A stretch of 64,000 nucleotides of DNA from contig NC_134539.1 of NCBI RefSeq assembly GCF_050624435.1, forward strand, positions 122,557,525 to 122,621,524, in the 5' to 3' direction. Below are positions 1-11,478 of the stretch, in pieces; position 1 is the stretch's first letter; each line of letters begins with the position of its first letter. The DNA is from Tenrec ecaudatus (taxonomy: Eukaryota > Chordata > Mammalia > Afrosoricida > Tenrecidae). Under the pieces are notes generated by a model. It saw only the letters and a program-made list of their open reading frames with translations. It was not told the origin of the DNA and did no database searches. A program made the translations under genes and the position numbers.

Positions 1-47
1 AAAAATATTCCATGTTACTAGATTCAAAACACCCAAACCAAACCAAA

Positions 48-190
48 CCAAACCCCTGCCATCAAGTCAATTCTAAGTAAGAAAGTAGGCCGACACTAGC
101 GTTTCCAGGCCTGTAAATCTTCATGAGAGCAGATTGCTACATCTTGGAGCAGCTGGCTAGTTCAAACCACCAACTTTGTGCTGGCAGCTG
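48..190 (-). repeat. AfroSINE (antisense, degraded)
   Basis: 'gccatcaagtcaattctaag', 'ggcctgtaaatcttcatgag' and 'gctggctagttcaaaccacc'. Confidence 0.7.
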
Positions 191-494
191 AGAACTGTAT
201 TTCACCACCAAGATCAGAAGACTTACTATTGTTAAGATGGCAATACGACACAAATTGGTATAGAGGTTCAATACAATCTCTCAAAATCCCAGGTTCCTTT
301 CTTTCAGAAAGTGGCATGCTGATCCTGAAATTCATATAAATATAACAACGAAACCAAAACAATCTTGAAAAAAAGAGCAGAGCTAAAGAAGTCATATTTC
401 TCAATGTCAAAATTAACAACAAAGCTACAAATGGACAGTGTGGCACTGGCTTAAGGGCAGACTATAGATCAACAGAATTAAAAAGCCAGAAAAA

Positions 495-835
495 ACCTTG
501 TATTTCAGAAAACTGATTTTGGACAAAGATACCAAGATAATTAACTGGGGGAAAAAAAGATAGTTTCTTCAAGAAATAGTAGTGGGACAATTAGATATCC
601 ACATACAAAAAGTATAAACTCCTACTTCACAATAGATATAAAAATCCAAAAATGCATTAGACCTAAATGTAAGAATTAAAACCATAAAACTCTTATAGGA
701 AAACACAGTATCTTCATGACCTTTGGGGTAGACCATGATTTCTTAGACACAATACCAAACGAGGGTTGAAAGAAACAGTGGCTAAATGACACTTAATCAA
801 AATAGAGCTTTTCCACTTCAGAAGACAGCATTAAG
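495..835 (+). repeat. old L1 fragment (sense)
   Basis: 'ttggacaaagataccaagat', 'aaaccataaaactcttatag' and 'tgacctttggggtagaccat' follow L1 ORF2 3' text. Confidence 0.65.
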
Positions 836-1460
836 TAAGGCTAAAGACAGGTGGCACCCGGAGAGTATGGCCCTTCCTCGCCCTTCAGGCCTGGAACTGA
901 ACTCACTCCCACTGGCACACTTTTGGGCCAACATTAAATAGGTATATGAGATGGCAGCAGTAACACTAAGGAGCTATGCACTCCTTAGAATCATCAACTC
1001 CTTAGAAGAATCAGCCATCTGAGGTCAAATGGGCAGAAGGCGCCGAGGACAACGTTCAGAAAGCAGGAAGGGCTGAGAAAGCAGAGGAGTGGGATGAGTG
1101 TTGCTACACTGTAGGGACTGCGCCTAAAACATGAAACTAGAGGAACCTGCAGAGACAGCAGCTAGAATGAGAGTTCTGGCCCCTACTGGATTAGCTCCTA
1201 ACAAATGGTCTGAGGAAAAGCGAACAAACATGCACCTAATGGTGTATAGGGAGAAAGCCGTGTCCTTCTACACCTGCAAGAAAGAGCAGTCTCAGAAACC
1301 CGCGGGGGCAGTTCAACCCTGTCCTATGGAGTCACTGTGAGTTAGAATCAAGTTGATGGCAGTGAAAGAGATGGAGAATTGGGTATGAATTGTTGAAAAG
1401 AAATCAGATTTGCTCTATAAATCTTCACTCATTCACACTTAAAGCTAAAAACAATTAACA

Positions 1461-3290
1461 GACAGAGCAACAAAGTCCCCAGGGAAGACCAAAAATAGAC
1501 TCTGGGGCCAGGGCTTGGCACCCCATCAGACTAGACAGGAAAACACTCCTAAAGGCCAACAAACAGTCTTTGAACTAACTACAAACTTTCCTTTTTTGTT
1601 GTTGAGTTGTCTTTTTGTTTTGTTTTGTCATTGGCTTTTTGTTGTTGTTTTCTTTTATTTTCTTTTGTTGCTCTGTCTTGTTTTTGTGTATGTTATTATC
1701 TCGGCAGGTCTAACTAAAATAGGCTGGATGAACAATTTGGAGGAGAAAACAACAAGACTGACAATTCCAGGGGATATGGAAGGGGGGCAGTGGGGGTTAA
1801 GGAAGTGGTGCTAACAAACCCAGGGACAAGGGAACAACAAGTGATCCAAATCAGTGGTGAAAAGGGTGTGGGAAGCCTGGTAGGGCGTGATCAAAGGTAA
1901 TGTAACCAAGAATTACTGAATCCCAAATGAAGGCTGAGCATGATAGTGGGACAAGAGGAAAGTAAAAGAAAATAGAGGACAAAGCTAGGAGGCAAAGGAC
2001 ATTTATAGAGGTCTAAATAAAGGTGTGTACATATGTAAATGTATTTATATATGAGGATAGGGAAATAGATCTATGTGTACATATTTATAGGTTTAGTATT
2101 AAGGTAGCAGATGGACACTGGGTCTCCACTCATGTACTCCCTCAATGCAAAAATATTTTGTTCTATTAAACTGGCATTCTATGATGCTCACCTTCCCAAC
2201 ACAATCTCTGAAGACAAAGCGGGTGCATAAGCAAATGTGGTGAAGAAAGCTGATGGTGCCCGGCTATCAAAGGATATAGCGTCTGGAGTCTTAAAGGCTT
2301 GAAGGTAAACAAGCGGCTATCTATCTCTGAAGCAACAAAGCCCACATGGGAGAAGCAAACCATCCTGTGTGATTAAGAGGTGGCGAAGGGATCGGTTATC
2401 AGGCATCAAAGAACGAAAAATCATATTGTGTGCTCACCTCCATGATACGATCGATCACTGAAGACAAATGGGTATATAAGCAAATGTGGTGAAGAAAGCT
2501 GATGGTGCCCGGCTATCAAAGGATATAGCATCTGGGGTCTTAAAGGCCTGAAGGTAAACAAGCAGCCATCTAGCTCAGAAGCCACAAAGCCCACATGGGA
2601 GAAGCACACCAGCCTGTGTGACCATGAGGTATCAAAGAGATGAGGTATTCAGGCCATCAAAGAACAAAAAATCATATCATTGTGAATGAGGGGGAGTGTG
2701 GAGTGGTGACCCAAAGCCCATCTGTAGACAACTGGACATACCCTTACAGAAGGGTCACGGGGAGGAGAGGAGCCAGTCAGGGTGCAGTGTAGCAACAATG
2801 AAACATACAACTTTCCTCTAGTTCCTAAATGCTTCCTCCCTCCCCAACTCCTACTATCATGATCCTAATTCTACCTTACAAATCTGGCTAGACCAGAGAA
2901 TGTACACTGGTACAGACAGGAACTGGAAACACAGGGAATCCAGGACAGATGATCCCTTCAGGACCAGTGGTGAGAGTGGGGTAGAAAGGGAGAACCAATT
3001 ATAGGAAGCTACATATAACCCCCACCCTGGGGGATGGACAACAGAAAAATGTGTGAAGGGAGATGTCAGACAGTGCAAGATATGACAAAATAACTTATAA
3101 ATTATCAAGGGTTCATGAGGGTGAGGGGAGTGGGGAGGGAGGGGGAAAAATGAGCTGATGCCAGGGGCGTTAATGGAGAGCAAATGTTTTTAGAATGAGG
3201 GTAACGAATATACAAATGTGCTTTATACAACTGATGTATGTATGGTTTGTGGTAAGAGTTTTAAAATGATTTAAAAACCCACTATTTAAA
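1461..3290 (+). repeat. family A long copy with duplicated internal unit
   Basis: From 'gacagagcaacaaagtcccc' to 'ttaaaatgatttaaaaaccc'. It carries two copies of the internal ~250-bp unit (about 2172-2400 and 2437-2640, both containing 'gatggtgcccggctatcaaa'). Open frames on the minus strand here are repeat artefacts. Confidence 0.75.
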
Positions 3291-3399
3291 ATGATTTAAA
3301 AACCCACTATTACTCACTAATAAATATTCCATCTTTTAAAAACTGGGTAAAGAAACAGACATTACAAAAAAACAACAAAAGAAAAAAGAAACAGACATT

Positions 3400-4010
3400 A
3401 CCTCAAAAAATATATACAAATGGCCCAAAAGTCCATGAAATAAATGTCCAATACTGTTTCTGGTCATTAGGGAAATGCAAACTACAATGACCCTAAAACA
3501 CCACTTCATCCCCACTAGGATGGCTATAATCATTAACAAATTTGGTGAAGATGTGGCCAAAGTAGCATCTTCATACCCTGCTGGTAGGAATGTAAAATGA
3601 CTATCACTTTGTTTCTAAAAAGGTTAGTTGACCATATCAGATCTACCCAAGATAAATGAAAAAAAAATTTTCCAAATACTTAGACATGAGTGCTTACAGC
3701 AGCAATATTCATAATATAAAAATGCAGCAACAACCCATATAAAACCCACTAGTGAATAGATCAACAAAATGTGGCATTTCTAAAAAGGAATGAAGGACTG
3801 ATGCATGCTACCACATGGGTAATCCTCTGAAACACCAGGCTCAGTGAGAAAAGTACGACACAAAAGGTCACATCACATGATTCCACTTCGGTGGAATGTC
3901 CAGAAATGGCACATCTAGAGAGAGAGGGAAGGGGAAGGGGTTACTAAGGATAAGAGAGAATGAGAAGCAACTGCAAATGAGCTCAAGGTTTCTTTTTAGG
4001 GTGCATTCCA
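3400..4010 (+). repeat. old L1 3' end (sense)
   Basis: 'aatggcccaaaagtccatga', 'gggaaatgcaaactacaatg', 'ctgctggtaggaatgtaaaa' and 'gattccacttcggtggaatg' follow L1 order. Confidence 0.7.
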
Positions 4011-4149
4011 AAATTAAGTCGTAGTAATAACTGAAAACTGAATTGTTAAAGAAAAAATACTTGACAGCAGAAATTCAGTTATTAACATTACTATATAGCT
4101 TTAAAACAAATATTCTTGGCTATAGTCTAGTTATGACTCCTTTCAGTTT

Positions 4150-4342
4150 GTTATTGCTGCTGTGTGTCATCAAACTGATTCCAACTCACAGCGACCCCAA
4201 GTGACAGGGCAGAGGTGCCTCATAGGGTGTCCCTGCTGTAATCTTTTAGGCGGCAGACTGTCATGGAGCTGGTGGATGGATTCAAACAGGAAGGCTTCTG
4301 GCTCATAACCAAGCACTGAACCCTTGGGCCATCAGAGCCCCT
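4150..4342 (-). repeat. AfroSINE (antisense)
   Basis: 'tcatcaaactgattccaact', 'cagcgaccccaagtgacagg', 'ggtggatggattcaaacagg' and end 'gggccatcagagcccc'. Confidence 0.82.
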
Positions 4343-4669
4343 TCTTTAAGTTTACATGAAAAGGCTATTACTTAACCTGAATTCTAACAAACTACATGAA
4401 TGTTTAAAACAATGGGGATCGAGATTTTTAGATAATTCAAGACATTTATTTAAGTGAACACATCTTTCTTCAAAAACACAGTCAAGATACAATAAAAACT
4501 GAAATAAAAAGCAAACAGAACTACTTACAGAATCATTTAGTCTTAAATTGCTCATGATGTAACAAGTTCAAATGATGTCTAACCCCAAAGTTATGTTTCA
4601 TGATTGGAGTGAATGAAGCCCAGATGGGGCAGTAGAGCGGGAAAAGCGATTCTTACAGGTTTAACTTTA

Positions 4670-4750
4670 TACAGTTGTGTGTGTGTATGAGAGGGAGGGA
4701 AGGAAGGAGGGGGGGAGGGAGGGAAGGAGGGAGAGGAGAGAGAGAGAATA
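4670..4750. repeat. GT then GGGA/GA-rich microsatellite
   Basis: A short (GT)n is followed by an irregular purine tract of ggga/ggaa/gaga units. Confidence 0.9.
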
Positions 4751-5689
4751 TACACAGAGTAGGGGCTGGGGGGGGGTGTCTGGTGAGTGATTTTTTTGTC
4801 TCTGTTGCTCCATATAATCTCCTATGATAGCTTCATTTTAAATAAAGCTGACATTAAATAATTGTTTCTTCTATCATTTAGTTTTACCTAATGCTAAATT
4901 AAAGACCACAGAGTAGTTTTAACAGCGAACCATGGCTTTGAAGCCACCTCACAAAATAGACCCTGTGGCTGTTTCACTTCCGGAGCTGGCCAGGCCTGCA
5001 TTACCACCTGCATCTGTGCTGAGAACTTCCTCCCGTTAGCTTGTGGAGCAGAAGCATTGGCCGCACAATTCTTTTCTGCTACTCGGTGTTCTCTTTTAAA
5101 ACTCTCACGCCAGCAGCATCAAGCTAACACAACGCACAACCATCACTCTCTCACAAGAAACGCCTCAGCCATTTTCCTGCCACAGTGAAAGGATCATAAT
5201 CTACCTAATTTTATGTTTCAATTATGTGTGCGCACGCCATTATAATCAACAAAGTTAAATCCTGCTTACTTTAGGTACTATATAAGATACACTGCTTCAA
5301 ATAGCCTACCTGAAAGACTACAAGTTTTAAATAAAATGTATATAGATTCAAGTTAATATGCATGAAGTCCCTTCGAAAAAGATCAACTTCATAAAATTTA
5401 AAATAATTTATTCCAATATGGGTGAAGTTTCCTTTATGCAGCTATTCATTAAATCATTCATTCACTTGGCTGACTGTTCACAACTGTTTCCTAGCCCCAC
5501 CCCCGGAAATGTTTCCTTAATTCTGAAGAATTGGGAGAAACCTTGGATAATAATAGGTTACTATTCAACCTGAAAAATTAGACAAAAAACATAGGGAGCA
5601 GTGAGATTAGGTTAATGAAGGAAGTGCAGTTCACTAAAAGGGGGCGTGAGGCATGTGGTCCAATTTGAAGAATCTAGTAGCTCGCAACA

Positions 5690-6115
5690 CAAGGAATCCA
5701 GGACAGATAAACCCTTCAGGACCAATAATGAGAGTAACAATACCAGGAGGGGAAGGGGAAGGTGTGGGGAAAAGGGGGGAACCAATCACAATGATCTACA
5801 GATAAATCCCTCCCACGGGAACAGACAACAGAAATGTGGGTGAAGGGAAACAGCAATCGGTGTAAGACATGAAAAAATATATATAAACTATCAAGGGTTC
5901 ATGAGGGAGGGAAGGTGGGCAAGAGGGGGAAATGAGCTGATATCAAGGGCTCAAGTAGAAAGAAAATGCTTTGAAAATGATGATGCAACAGATGTACAAA
6001 TGTGCTTGACACAAAAAAAAATTTAAAAAAATTAAAAAAATGTGCTTGACACAACGGATGGATGAATGGATTGTGATACGAGCTGTAACAGCCCCCAATA
6101 AAATGATTTAAAAAA
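5690..6115 (+). repeat. family A 3' copy
   Basis: 'aaggaatccaggacagataa' to 'gcccccaataaaatgattta' and A-run. A short local duplication of 'atgtgcttgacacaa' flanks an A-rich stretch at about 6000-6055. Confidence 0.72.
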
Positions 6116-6276
6116 GAATATAGTCAATGTCACTGAATTGTACATGCTGAAATTGTTGAATCAGTGTGGGTCATGCTATGTATCTTCTCAACAACAACCA
6201 AAGTTTAAAAAGAGTTGCTTTATTAAGTATCACAAGTACTGATAGAGATGTTTTTGTTATTTTTCAAAATCATAAA

Positions 6277-6546
6277 TCATTTTATACTACATTTAGCCCA
6301 AAGGACTAAAAATGTTAATACCTCTTTGCACAATAAAAATATCATGTCCCAATCGAACTTATACAGTGAACCTGTCAATGCTCCACATTTTGAGTTCATT
6401 TTTATTGAATACAAGTTTTCTACTACTTTGATAACACTCTGCCTCCACAGAAAGCTCTTAAGAGCAGTTTCCAACACTGTCACTATTTCATTAAATTCTC
6501 TGGAGGAAAACTTTCCCTCAGCTTCAATGCACTGCCGCATCGCCAC
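6277..6546 (-). pseudogene. unrecognised 89-codon open frame, possible processed pseudogene
   Basis: The frame AMRQCIEAEGKFSSREFNEI...TALKSFLWRQSVIKVVENLY has a normal globular, non-repeat composition. It starts just after a short GC-richer stretch and is preceded in frame by a stop. I do not recognise the family. It lies in RPS6KB1 intron 1 with no splice context that I can defend. It may be chance. Confidence 0.25.
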
Positions 6547-6644
6547 CGCAGCTCGTCAATAAGGATTCACTCGGTATAACATACCTAGAAAGACATACAT
6601 TTCTAAATAGGTCTATAATACTTTTTGGTAAAAAATAAAAACAA

Positions 6645-6745
6645 GGGAAAAGAATGTATGGATGTGCTTTATACAATTGATGTATGTATATGTATGGATT
6701 GTGATAAGAATTGTATGGGCCCCTAATAAAATGTAAAAAAAAAAA
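6645..6745 (+). repeat. tail-type family A fragment
   Basis: 'gtgctttatacaattgatgt' to 'gcccctaataaaatgtaaaa' with a 12-A tail. It is the same terminal segment as at 19101 and 34905. Confidence 0.7.
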
Positions 6746-7104
6746 GAGTGAGAAGTTTCTACTAAAAAAAAAAACCAAAAAACAAACTATAGTTGTAAAA
6801 ACATAGTATAGCATGTGGAATTCCATTTACTATTACATTTCCTTTAAAATGTTTTAAAACATTGCCCACAGATGATCACCACCACTTAGAATCAACGTAA
6901 AGGCATTTAACAACAGCGAGCCTGCATGAAGGCAAGTCTGAATCACTGGTTCCGTGGTTCTCAGTACTGCTGACACGAATGCTGTGAACTGCTTAATATG
7001 CTAGGGTGTTTTGAGAATGCTTGATCTTGCACAATCATTATTTTAAAGAAAAAGTGTTGGTGACATTAAGCACCTTAAGAAAATAGGGCCTCCAAAAACC
7101 TACC

Positions 7105-7275
7105 CCACGGCCATCAAGTTAATTCCAACTCACTGCAACCTGAGAGGCCAGGGGAGAGCTGAGGTGGGGACCTTTATGGAAGTGGACTGCCACACGGCTG
7201 AGTAGCTGGCGACTTCCAAGCACCAACCTTTCAGGTAGAGTGGAGCACTTAACCAGAGAGCCACTAACACTTTCA
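7105..7275 (-). repeat. AfroSINE (antisense, degraded)
   Basis: 'cggccatcaagttaattcca', 'ggaagtggactgccacacgg' and 'ccaacctttcaggtagagtg'. Confidence 0.7.
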
Positions 7276-7469
7276 CCCACTTTTGTCACACCACAGACCA
7301 GCACATTATGATCAAGACTAATACAATGAAAGTGTACAGTGAAGCTTGCTGAACTGAGGCAGAAGACACGACCATCAGACATGCAATCTTGGGCAACCAG
7401 CTCTTTGGCCTATGCCTCATTTTTCGTACTATGAAACCAAATGGTTAGGTTACTTTGAGAGCAAAAGAG

Positions 7470-7655
7470 AAAGCCCACTTCCAACAAGTGGATTCCGACT
7501 CAAAGTGGCCCTACAAAATGGAACAGAACTACTCCTTGGGATTCCCAATCCTGAATTTTTATAAGAGCAGGGAGCCTCATCTTTCTCCTTCAGAGAGACT
7601 GGGGGGTTTGAACCACTCACCTTGTTATTAGCAACCCATTAAGCCACAGGTTATG
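7470..7655 (-). repeat. AfroSINE (antisense, degraded)
   Basis: 'aagtggattccgactcaaag', 'ggagcctcatctttctcctt' and 'gcaacccattaagccacagg'. Confidence 0.7.
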
Positions 7656-8748
7656 CTTATGTATGCCATTTTTAAAGTTGTGAAATAAAACAACAGTTAT
7701 AGAAGCCACAGATGTCCAGGAAATAGATTTTCCAAGGAGCTAAATTTTTATTTTTATTTTTTTATTTTTTGCTTTATTTTTTTTTCTCAGATTAAAAAAA
7801 ATTTTTTTTTAATTTAAAGTTAGCAAGATGTCAACAAATCTCCATGGCTTGCACCCTCATCCCAACCCAACCTTATCTATTTAAGGTACACACCCCAAAG
7901 CAACAACTTTAACTCCCAAAGCATGTATTTTGCTGAGGGCCCTCCTCAAGACTCTTAGGTGGAGCAAATGCTTAAAAAGCCAGGCTGCTAACCAAAAGGT
8001 GGAATTTCCAGACCACTTGGAGATTTCTGAAAGATTTGGTTTCAAAAACTTAGCTACTGAAAACCCTTTGGAGCACAGTTCTACACTGACCCTCACCATC
8101 ATCTCCCCATGTGTAAGAATTGATGTGGCACCAACTGTTTGGTTGGTTCTGTCCCCAAAGTTCCTCTTCCCAGGCTAGTTACCACACATTCTTTTCTCTT
8201 TCCTATCTCCACCAATTTCTGGAGCCACCTCTTCCACATCCTTTCAAAATCCTTGTAACCAGCAAAAAAAAAACCAAGAGAAGGCCATTATAGGGCTTAT
8301 CTACTATGCTGAGCCACCTCCCACGGGGGTCCCAGTTCTTAACTAGATTCTTACTACAGAGTGCTTCAAAGGAGGGCGGGCCTGCCTGTATTCCAGATGG
8401 TCTTATCACTTTAACTGCTGCAGATATAAGGTACCCTACCCTTATCTAGTTTTCTCCTTGGTCCTAAATCAATGCCATGTGGAGCTTCTACAACTAATGA
8501 GATTAAGAGGCATATAATGAAAGTTGGGGCAAGAAAAATTGAAAGACGATAAATTACCAGTTTTACGAAAGCAATCCCATACTTGTTTCAAATAGTTATT
8601 CAGTGTACCAGTGTTGATTTGATAACTGCCATTCCATACTCAGATGTATCAGGTTAAAAAGCACATACCTCATTACTCATTCCAAAATTTTGATTTATGA
8701 CTCATTTGGTTATTATTTTGGCGATCTTCAGTTTCTTTAAGGTCTTTA

Positions 8749-9393
8749 TAGTGAACCCTTGAACAACTGGAGGTTAGAGGAACCGACCTGGCACAGGTGA
8801 AAATCTGCATTTAACTTCTGACTCTTCAAAAAGGTAACTAGTCCTGGCCTACTATTAATGGAAACCGTGATGACAGCAAAAGCAGTCCGATTAACACATA
8901 TTTCACATGTTACATGAGGGGACTTCAAAAGCTCAAACTTTTTTTCTATATGGGGCTCACATAAGAGCTGCATTTTCGATACAACAAGACAAAAAGGGTT
9001 TTGTGCCTGCTGGTGTGTAGCTGCAGGGAGAGCTTCATGAATTTCCTTTTCTCGTTTTATAATGATCCTCCCGTTACAGATTCATTTAGCTCAAAACGAC
9101 TGCCAGCCACAGCTGTAGTCTGTGGTACATGCCAAGGAAGGCAGCTTTTCGTGTAATCTCATGATCTTTCTCTGCTTCTTGGGAGCACTTCCGGCATGAC
9201 TTTGGCACTTCATATAGGTACTAAGGTGTCAACTGAGGTTGACCGGATTGCCATAAATGTGCTGAAAAACACCCTAGAACAATTAAAGAGACAAATTGCT
9301 CATACAGAAGTGATTAGTATTACATGACATTTGAAAAAAATGTGAAAGTAGAGCCATGCAGTTAAACCCGTGTTGTTCAAGGGTCAAGTGTAT
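8749..9393. mobile_element. Tigger-like DNA transposon
   Basis: The terminal inverted repeat CCCTTGAACAAC (8756-8767) is perfectly mirrored by GTTGTTCAAGGG (9372-9383), with outer sequence TATAGTGAA / TCAAGTGTATA. The ends match the Tigger1-type terminus (TTGACCCTTGAACAAC). The centre is degraded, with no transposase frame. Confidence 0.72.
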
Positions 9394-10229
9394 AGAGTGC
9401 TGAAATCACTGTTTCATCTTTTAACAAACAGGATGCAATTTATTGCCAGAGGGGCAAATTGTGGGTGAGGAAAGAGGGAAAATCCCTTTTGTAGTTAGAG
9501 GATGCACAGGACAGTCATTAACCCATGTACTCATTAGACAATGAAACTTAAAACCTAAATTACCATGGGTCATCACTGGTGAACATTAGCCCTGGCTCAG
9601 CAATATAGTTTGACAACATGGTTTTTGAACTTGAGGCGCAATTTTTGCCTTTTCAATCAAACAGCTTGAAAAAAGGAATGCTATTTCATAAGTAATTATA
9701 ACAAACTTTTGAGACAGTAAAAAGTAAAACCAAGCTATGCATTAGGCAAAAACAATTCTATATTTAGCATCCTAAATTACAGCAAGGAAAGCCCTCACAC
9801 CACCGTTCACAAGTCTCAATTCAAGCAATTTATTTTTGGCAAGCCAAATCACAGCTGTCAACAGTGGGTCTTTTTCACCCCCGAAATGACACAAATTATT
9901 CGGAAAAAGACAGACATCTTCATCTAGGAGAAGTGAATTGCAAACGCCGTGTGTCGTTACAAATGCTTTTTATTAAAAAGTCACACGGAAGGGGGTTCAA
10001 AAAAAAAAAAAGCAAACAAACAAACCCTGGAAGATGCAGCAGAGCCCCCTTGCTCCCGAAATAAAACTCCTGGTGGCTGTAACTGCAGCGGCAGCGCTAC
10101 TCCCGACAGAAGTTTTCAGCTGTCACTTCTAACAGCTGAGCGCTTCCTAGGAGAGAAGCGACAGGCCGAGAAGAGAGGTGGTTGTGGGAGGTCTGAGGAT
10201 GTAATACTTGAAATTTTACACTCCCAGGG

Positions 10230-11110
10230 AAACCCTGGCGCACTTCACCTGCACTTACGGGGGCACCTAACCAGCGCAGCCTCCCTCCCCCAACACGCGC
10301 TCACACCACCCGTCCCCCTCCCCCCGCCCGTCCACTCAATCCAGCAGCTCCAGGAATGACCACGCGTCTTCCCTCCTTGCCTCCACGAACAGATGGCCCG
10401 GGGCTGCGCTCCTCTGGGGTAGGGGGGCGCGACCTGCACCTGCGAACCCCGCAGCGACCTCATCCCTAAGGCCAGGTCTGCCGCGCCCGGCCCCCGGCCC
10501 CAGGCTGCGCGGGGCGCCCCAGCCCCTCCTGGAGACTACTCGCGCCCCTCTAGGTCTCCACGCTCTCGGACACGCCCGGCTTCCTGGGCCCTCGCCGCCG
10601 CCCCAGCCCTGTCACCTCCACCCCCCCGGGACCTGGGCCTCACCCCCTCCTCCAGCTCATCCTCAGAGCCCGCGTCCTCTGGCTGGTCCAGGTCTATGTC
10701 AAACACGCCAGCCATGTCCTCAGCTTCCCGGTCTCGGACGTCCGGCGCTGAGTCAAAGCCGTCCCGCCTCCGGCGTCGCCTCATGGGCCCGGACCCGCCG
10801 CAACCAGCGCCGCCGCCGCCGCCATAACCGGCTGCTTCGGCTCAGTGCGACTGCGCCCCGGGCCCGGACTGGCTCTTCCAGCGCCGCGCCAGAGCATGCG
10901 TACAGCGGCCCGTGAAGCCCGAGGGTGGGCAACACGCATGCGCAGAGCCCCGGCCGGGCTAGGTGCGGGCAGGCGTCTGCGCAGAGCGCCCGCCGGAGCC
11001 GGCGCGGGGGCGGGGTCATGCGCACTGTGGGCCCGGCGCGCTGCTGGACAGGGAGCATGCGTGCCATGTGTGAACTCGCTCAATTGAAATTGAACATGCG
11101 CAATTAACCT
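10230..11110. promoter_or_regulatory. CpG-rich bidirectional promoter of RPS6KB1 and TUBD1
   Basis: A sharp switch to GC- and CpG-rich sequence surrounds the RPS6KB1 start and separates two head-to-head genes: ATG of RPS6KB1 at 10784 (minus) and the TUBD1 5' region (plus). It contains GC boxes (GGGCGGGG near 11009-11015) and no evident TATA. The noncoding first exon of TUBD1 must lie here. One plausible donor is TCA|GTGAGTGGG at about 11299, but this is a guess. Confidence 0.85.
10644..10784 (-). CDS. RPS6KB1: ribosomal protein S6 kinase beta-1, coding exon 1
   Basis: On the minus strand, ATG (10782-10784) opens MRRRRRRDGFDSAPDVRDRE, then AEDMAGVFDIDLDQPEDAGS and EDELEEG: 47 codons ending at donor GGG|GTGAGG (exon end 10644, phase 0). 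This is the S6K1 N-terminus. Met1 with the poly-arginine run gives the nuclear-type p85 form. Met24 (ATG at 10713-10715) gives p70. FDIDL at residues 28-32 is the TOS motif that recruits Raptor/mTORC1 (family knowledge). Residues 11-16 (DSAPDV) differ from the mammalian form I remember (about YPAPDF). The kinase domain lies in exons outside the window. It is divergent from TUBD1. Confidence 0.96.
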
Positions 11111-11237
11111 TTTTGAATAAGAAGAAATGCACGTACACGCCCCCACCACCCCACCCACTCCCCAAACTTGGTTTGCAGAACATGCGCATTCGCTCTCGAT
11201 CGTTGGTTTTTTTATAACCCTTGAAGGGGAGCATGCG
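10895..11237 (+). promoter_or_regulatory. homotypic cluster of seven CATGCG (NRF1-like) sites
   Basis: CATGCG occurs at 10895, 10937, 11017, 11056, 11095, 11181 and 11232, all read on the plus strand. The copy at 10935-10943 is a full palindromic CGCATGCGC core. NRF1 binds GCGCATGCGC-type sites in TATA-less promoters (established). Binding here is inference. Confidence 0.6.
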
Positions 11238-11337
11238 CAGAGTGAGAAGGTTGGCCCTATGAAGTGGACGAGGACAAATTCCTAGAACGGGGCTGTCAGT
11301 GAGTGGGTTTGTTTTAAAGAGGGGCTCTTGGGGCCGA

Positions 11338-11478
11338 TGGGAATGCGAGAACCTTAGTCTGGTGGCCTTGGGAAGTCAATTTACCTTCCAGAATCTTTAT
11401 CTGTAAAAAGCAGATGATAATACCTACTATATGGGGTTCTTTGGAAATCTAAGATACAGAGCCTGGCTCACAAACCCC
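11338..11478 (-). repeat. MIR SINE fragment
   Basis: Contains the MIR-like run 'ggccttgggaagtca', then 'atctgtaaaaagcagatgataata' in diverged form, then 'cctggctca'. It matches the MIR core/3' half by eye and lies upstream of the first TUBD1 coding exon. Strand is uncertain. Confidence 0.55.

Larger units (their letters stand above)
1..10643 (-). other. RPS6KB1: RPS6KB1 intron 1 (part)
   Basis: No S6K1 exon 2 sequence (the segment following EEG in the protein) was recognised on the minus strand from 10643 down to 1, so the window ends inside intron 1. The contents are old L1 (495-835, 3400-4010), family A copies (1461-3290, 5690-6115), eroded AfroSINEs, a Tigger-like transposon (8749-9393) and microsatellites. 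I see nothing assignable in about 7860-8740 or 9400-10200. Confidence 0.8.

Noticed and set aside
2166-2609. Two similar minus-strand frames (SHVGFVASE...GHHQLSSPHLL) also seen at 45754-46193 and 52667-52852
   Set aside because: They are repeated because the DNA repeat (family A unit) is repeated. They differ by frameshifts between copies and have no start or length conservation.
9864-10463. Overlapping open frames up to 136 codons on both strands near the CpG island
   Set aside because: GC-rich promoter sequence lengthens chance frames. The frames have low-complexity P/R/G composition and no family resemblance.
10753-11158. Arg/Ala-rich minus-strand frames of 104 and 125 codons upstream of the RPS6KB1 ATG
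   Set aside because: They lie in the shared promoter and 5' UTR, and their arginine-rich composition comes from CpG content. The S6K1 start at 10784 explains the coding signal.
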